Positions 5,557-6,454 of a DNA stretch of 6,454 nt are shown one piece after another. The position numbers were made by a program, and so were the translations under genes. Numbering within the stretch: position 1 is the stretch's first letter; the number at the start of each line of letters is the position of its first letter. The notes below the pieces were generated by a model. That model worked only from the letters and a program-made list of their open reading frames with translations, searched no databases and had not been told where the DNA came from. This DNA comes from Chloroflexota bacterium (lineage in GTDB: Bacteria > Chloroflexota > UBA4733), in the NCBI GenBank assembly GCA_023489405.1, contig JAMDCW010000069.1, positions 1 to 6,454 of the forward strand, written 5' to 3'.

Positions 5557-6454
5557 GTGCATGTTGTGACGCTCATTCCTGACAGCCGCTATCGTTCGAT
5601 GCTCACTCCAGAAACCGATACCGTTCTCGATTCTCTGGGTCGCATAACTCGTCTCCACGGCGATGCTCGAAGCATCGGCGAAGCGGCGCCGGCTGCTCTT
5701 GTTACGGCTGATGTTGCACTTACGGGATGGGGGACGCCGCTGATTCAGGAAAGCTGGCTCGACCAAGCGCCGTCCCTCCGGCTTATCTGTCACTGTGCCG
5801 GTAGTATCCGTGGCATCATCCCGCCATCTGTTTTCACTCGCGGCATTCAGGTTGCTCATGCGGCGCCGATCATCGCGGACGCTGTGGCTGAATTCTGCAT
5901 TTTGGTGGAGCTCACGCTCTTGCGCCAGATGCGAGAGGTGCAGACGGTGGTAGTAACAGAGGAAGGCTGGAATAAAGCCAAGCGCCTGGGAACTGAAGGT
6001 CATCTTCTTGGAGCGCAGCTTGTCGGTCTCGTAGGATCAGGTTATGTTGCCCAACGACATCTTCGCTTGTTGCGCGCCTTTGGAGCACGCGTACAGATTT
6101 ACGACCCATATCTGACTGATAAGCACGCTCGTGAACTAGGCGTGATTCCTTGCGGCCTCGACAAACTTTTCGCTACGAGCGATGTCATCGCCATTCATGC
6201 TCCTAAGACGGCTGAGACTCATCATATGATCGGATCTGCCCAGCTTCGCTTGATCCGGCCGGGCGCTGTGCTCATCCAGAACTCTCGGTCATGGGTCGTG
6301 GATGAGGCTGCTTTACTCGCGGAACTACGAACCGGACGTTTTGGGGCAGCGATCGACGTCTTTGACATTGAACCACAACCGGCTGATAGCCCTTTTTATC
6401 AGCTCCCCACCGTTATTGCGACGCCCCACATCGCTGGAGCGACTCGAGAATCGT
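5557..6454 (+). CDS. D-isomer-specific 2-hydroxyacid dehydrogenase, C-terminus cut by window edge
   Basis: This NAD(P)-dependent cytosolic oxidoreductase interconverts a 2-keto acid and a D-2-hydroxy acid. The frame is open for 299 codons from GTG and no stop is reached. It begins with the split catalytic domain; the Rossmann domain follows, with LVGLVGSGYVAQRHL at about 155-169 (the third glycine of GxGxxG is alanine) and IYDP (Asp183), which favours NAD. All three catalytic residues are present: Arg244 in QNSRSWVVDE, Glu272 in DVFDIEP, and His291 in ATPHIAG. Family members are about 310-340 residues, so only the last 20-40 are missing. GTG 5557 is forced by an in-frame TGA two codons upstream and is supported by GAGAGGA. 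It is divergent from the ROK operon, so coregulation is likely. The sequence around AGSIRGIIPPSVF resembles the broad, poorly characterised 'hydroxyacid dehydrogenase' subgroup rather than a named enzyme. Confidence 0.9.
   Translation, partial: MHVVTLIPDSRYRSMLTPETDTVLDSLGRITRLHGDARSIGEAAPAALVTADVALTGWGTPLIQESWLDQAPSLRLICHCAGSIRGIIPPSVFTRGIQVAHAAPIIADAVAEFCILVELTLLRQMREVQTVVVTEEGWNKAKRLGTEGHLLGAQLVGLVGSGYVAQRHLRLLRAFGARVQIYDPYLTDKHARELGVIPCGLDKLFATSDVIAIHAPKTAETHHMIGSAQLRLIRPGAVLIQNSRSWVVDEAALLAELRTGRFGAAIDVFDIEPQPADSPFYQLPTVIATPHIAGATRES

Noticed and set aside
5356..6003. Long minus-strand open frame of 215 codons opposite the dehydrogenase
   Set aside because: It lies antisense to a clear 2-hydroxyacid dehydrogenase with all catalytic residues, and its translation is rich in Arg and Ser with no recognisable domain; it is a shadow frame.

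Overview
The window looks like a piece of a moderately GC-rich bacterial chromosome. It carries four complete genes and two genes cut by the window edges. The inositol-phosphate synthase is of the short bacterial type. The enolase-superfamily and isochorismatase-like proteins resemble, from memory, versions seen in Planctomycetes and Chloroflexi-like bacteria. A Chloroflexota-type (for example Thermomicrobia-like) host is my best guess, but nothing here proves the taxon. I see no rRNA, tRNA, CRISPR array, insertion sequence or other mobile-element signature.

Layout. (1) Positions 1-579, minus strand: the N-terminal 193 residues of myo-inositol-1-phosphate synthase (ino1). It has a good sigma70-type promoter and a perfect 14-bp palindrome at the predicted transcription start. 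(2) Positions 738-1811, plus strand: a LacI-family regulator divergent from ino1. (3) Positions 1812-1851: a short convergent gap with a possible weak hairpin. (4) Positions 1852-5298, minus strand: a three-gene run read in the order ROK-family repressor, enolase-superfamily enzyme, isochorismatase-like hydrolase. The last two genes are separated by only 4 bases, so they are almost certainly cotranscribed. (5) Positions 5299-5556: an AT-richer divergent control region with a perfect CTTCAATATTGAAG palindrome and a third matching half-site. (6) Positions 5557-6454, plus strand: a D-2-hydroxyacid dehydrogenase that starts with GTG and runs off the right edge.

How the parts may work together. 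The ROK repressor probably controls its own operon and the divergent dehydrogenase through the TTGAAG half-sites. The three enzymes (a lysine-type enolase-superfamily enzyme, an isochorismatase-fold hydrolase and an NAD-dependent hydroxyacid dehydrogenase) look like part of a catabolic route for a sugar- or hydroxyacid-like compound. The substrate cannot be read from the sequence. The LacI regulator faces ino1, an arrangement reminiscent of IpsA control of ino1 in Corynebacterium, and the CG-centred palindrome at the ino1 start is the natural candidate operator. The most interesting items are the tightly linked enolase/isochorismatase pair of unknown function and the two regulator-operator pairings.
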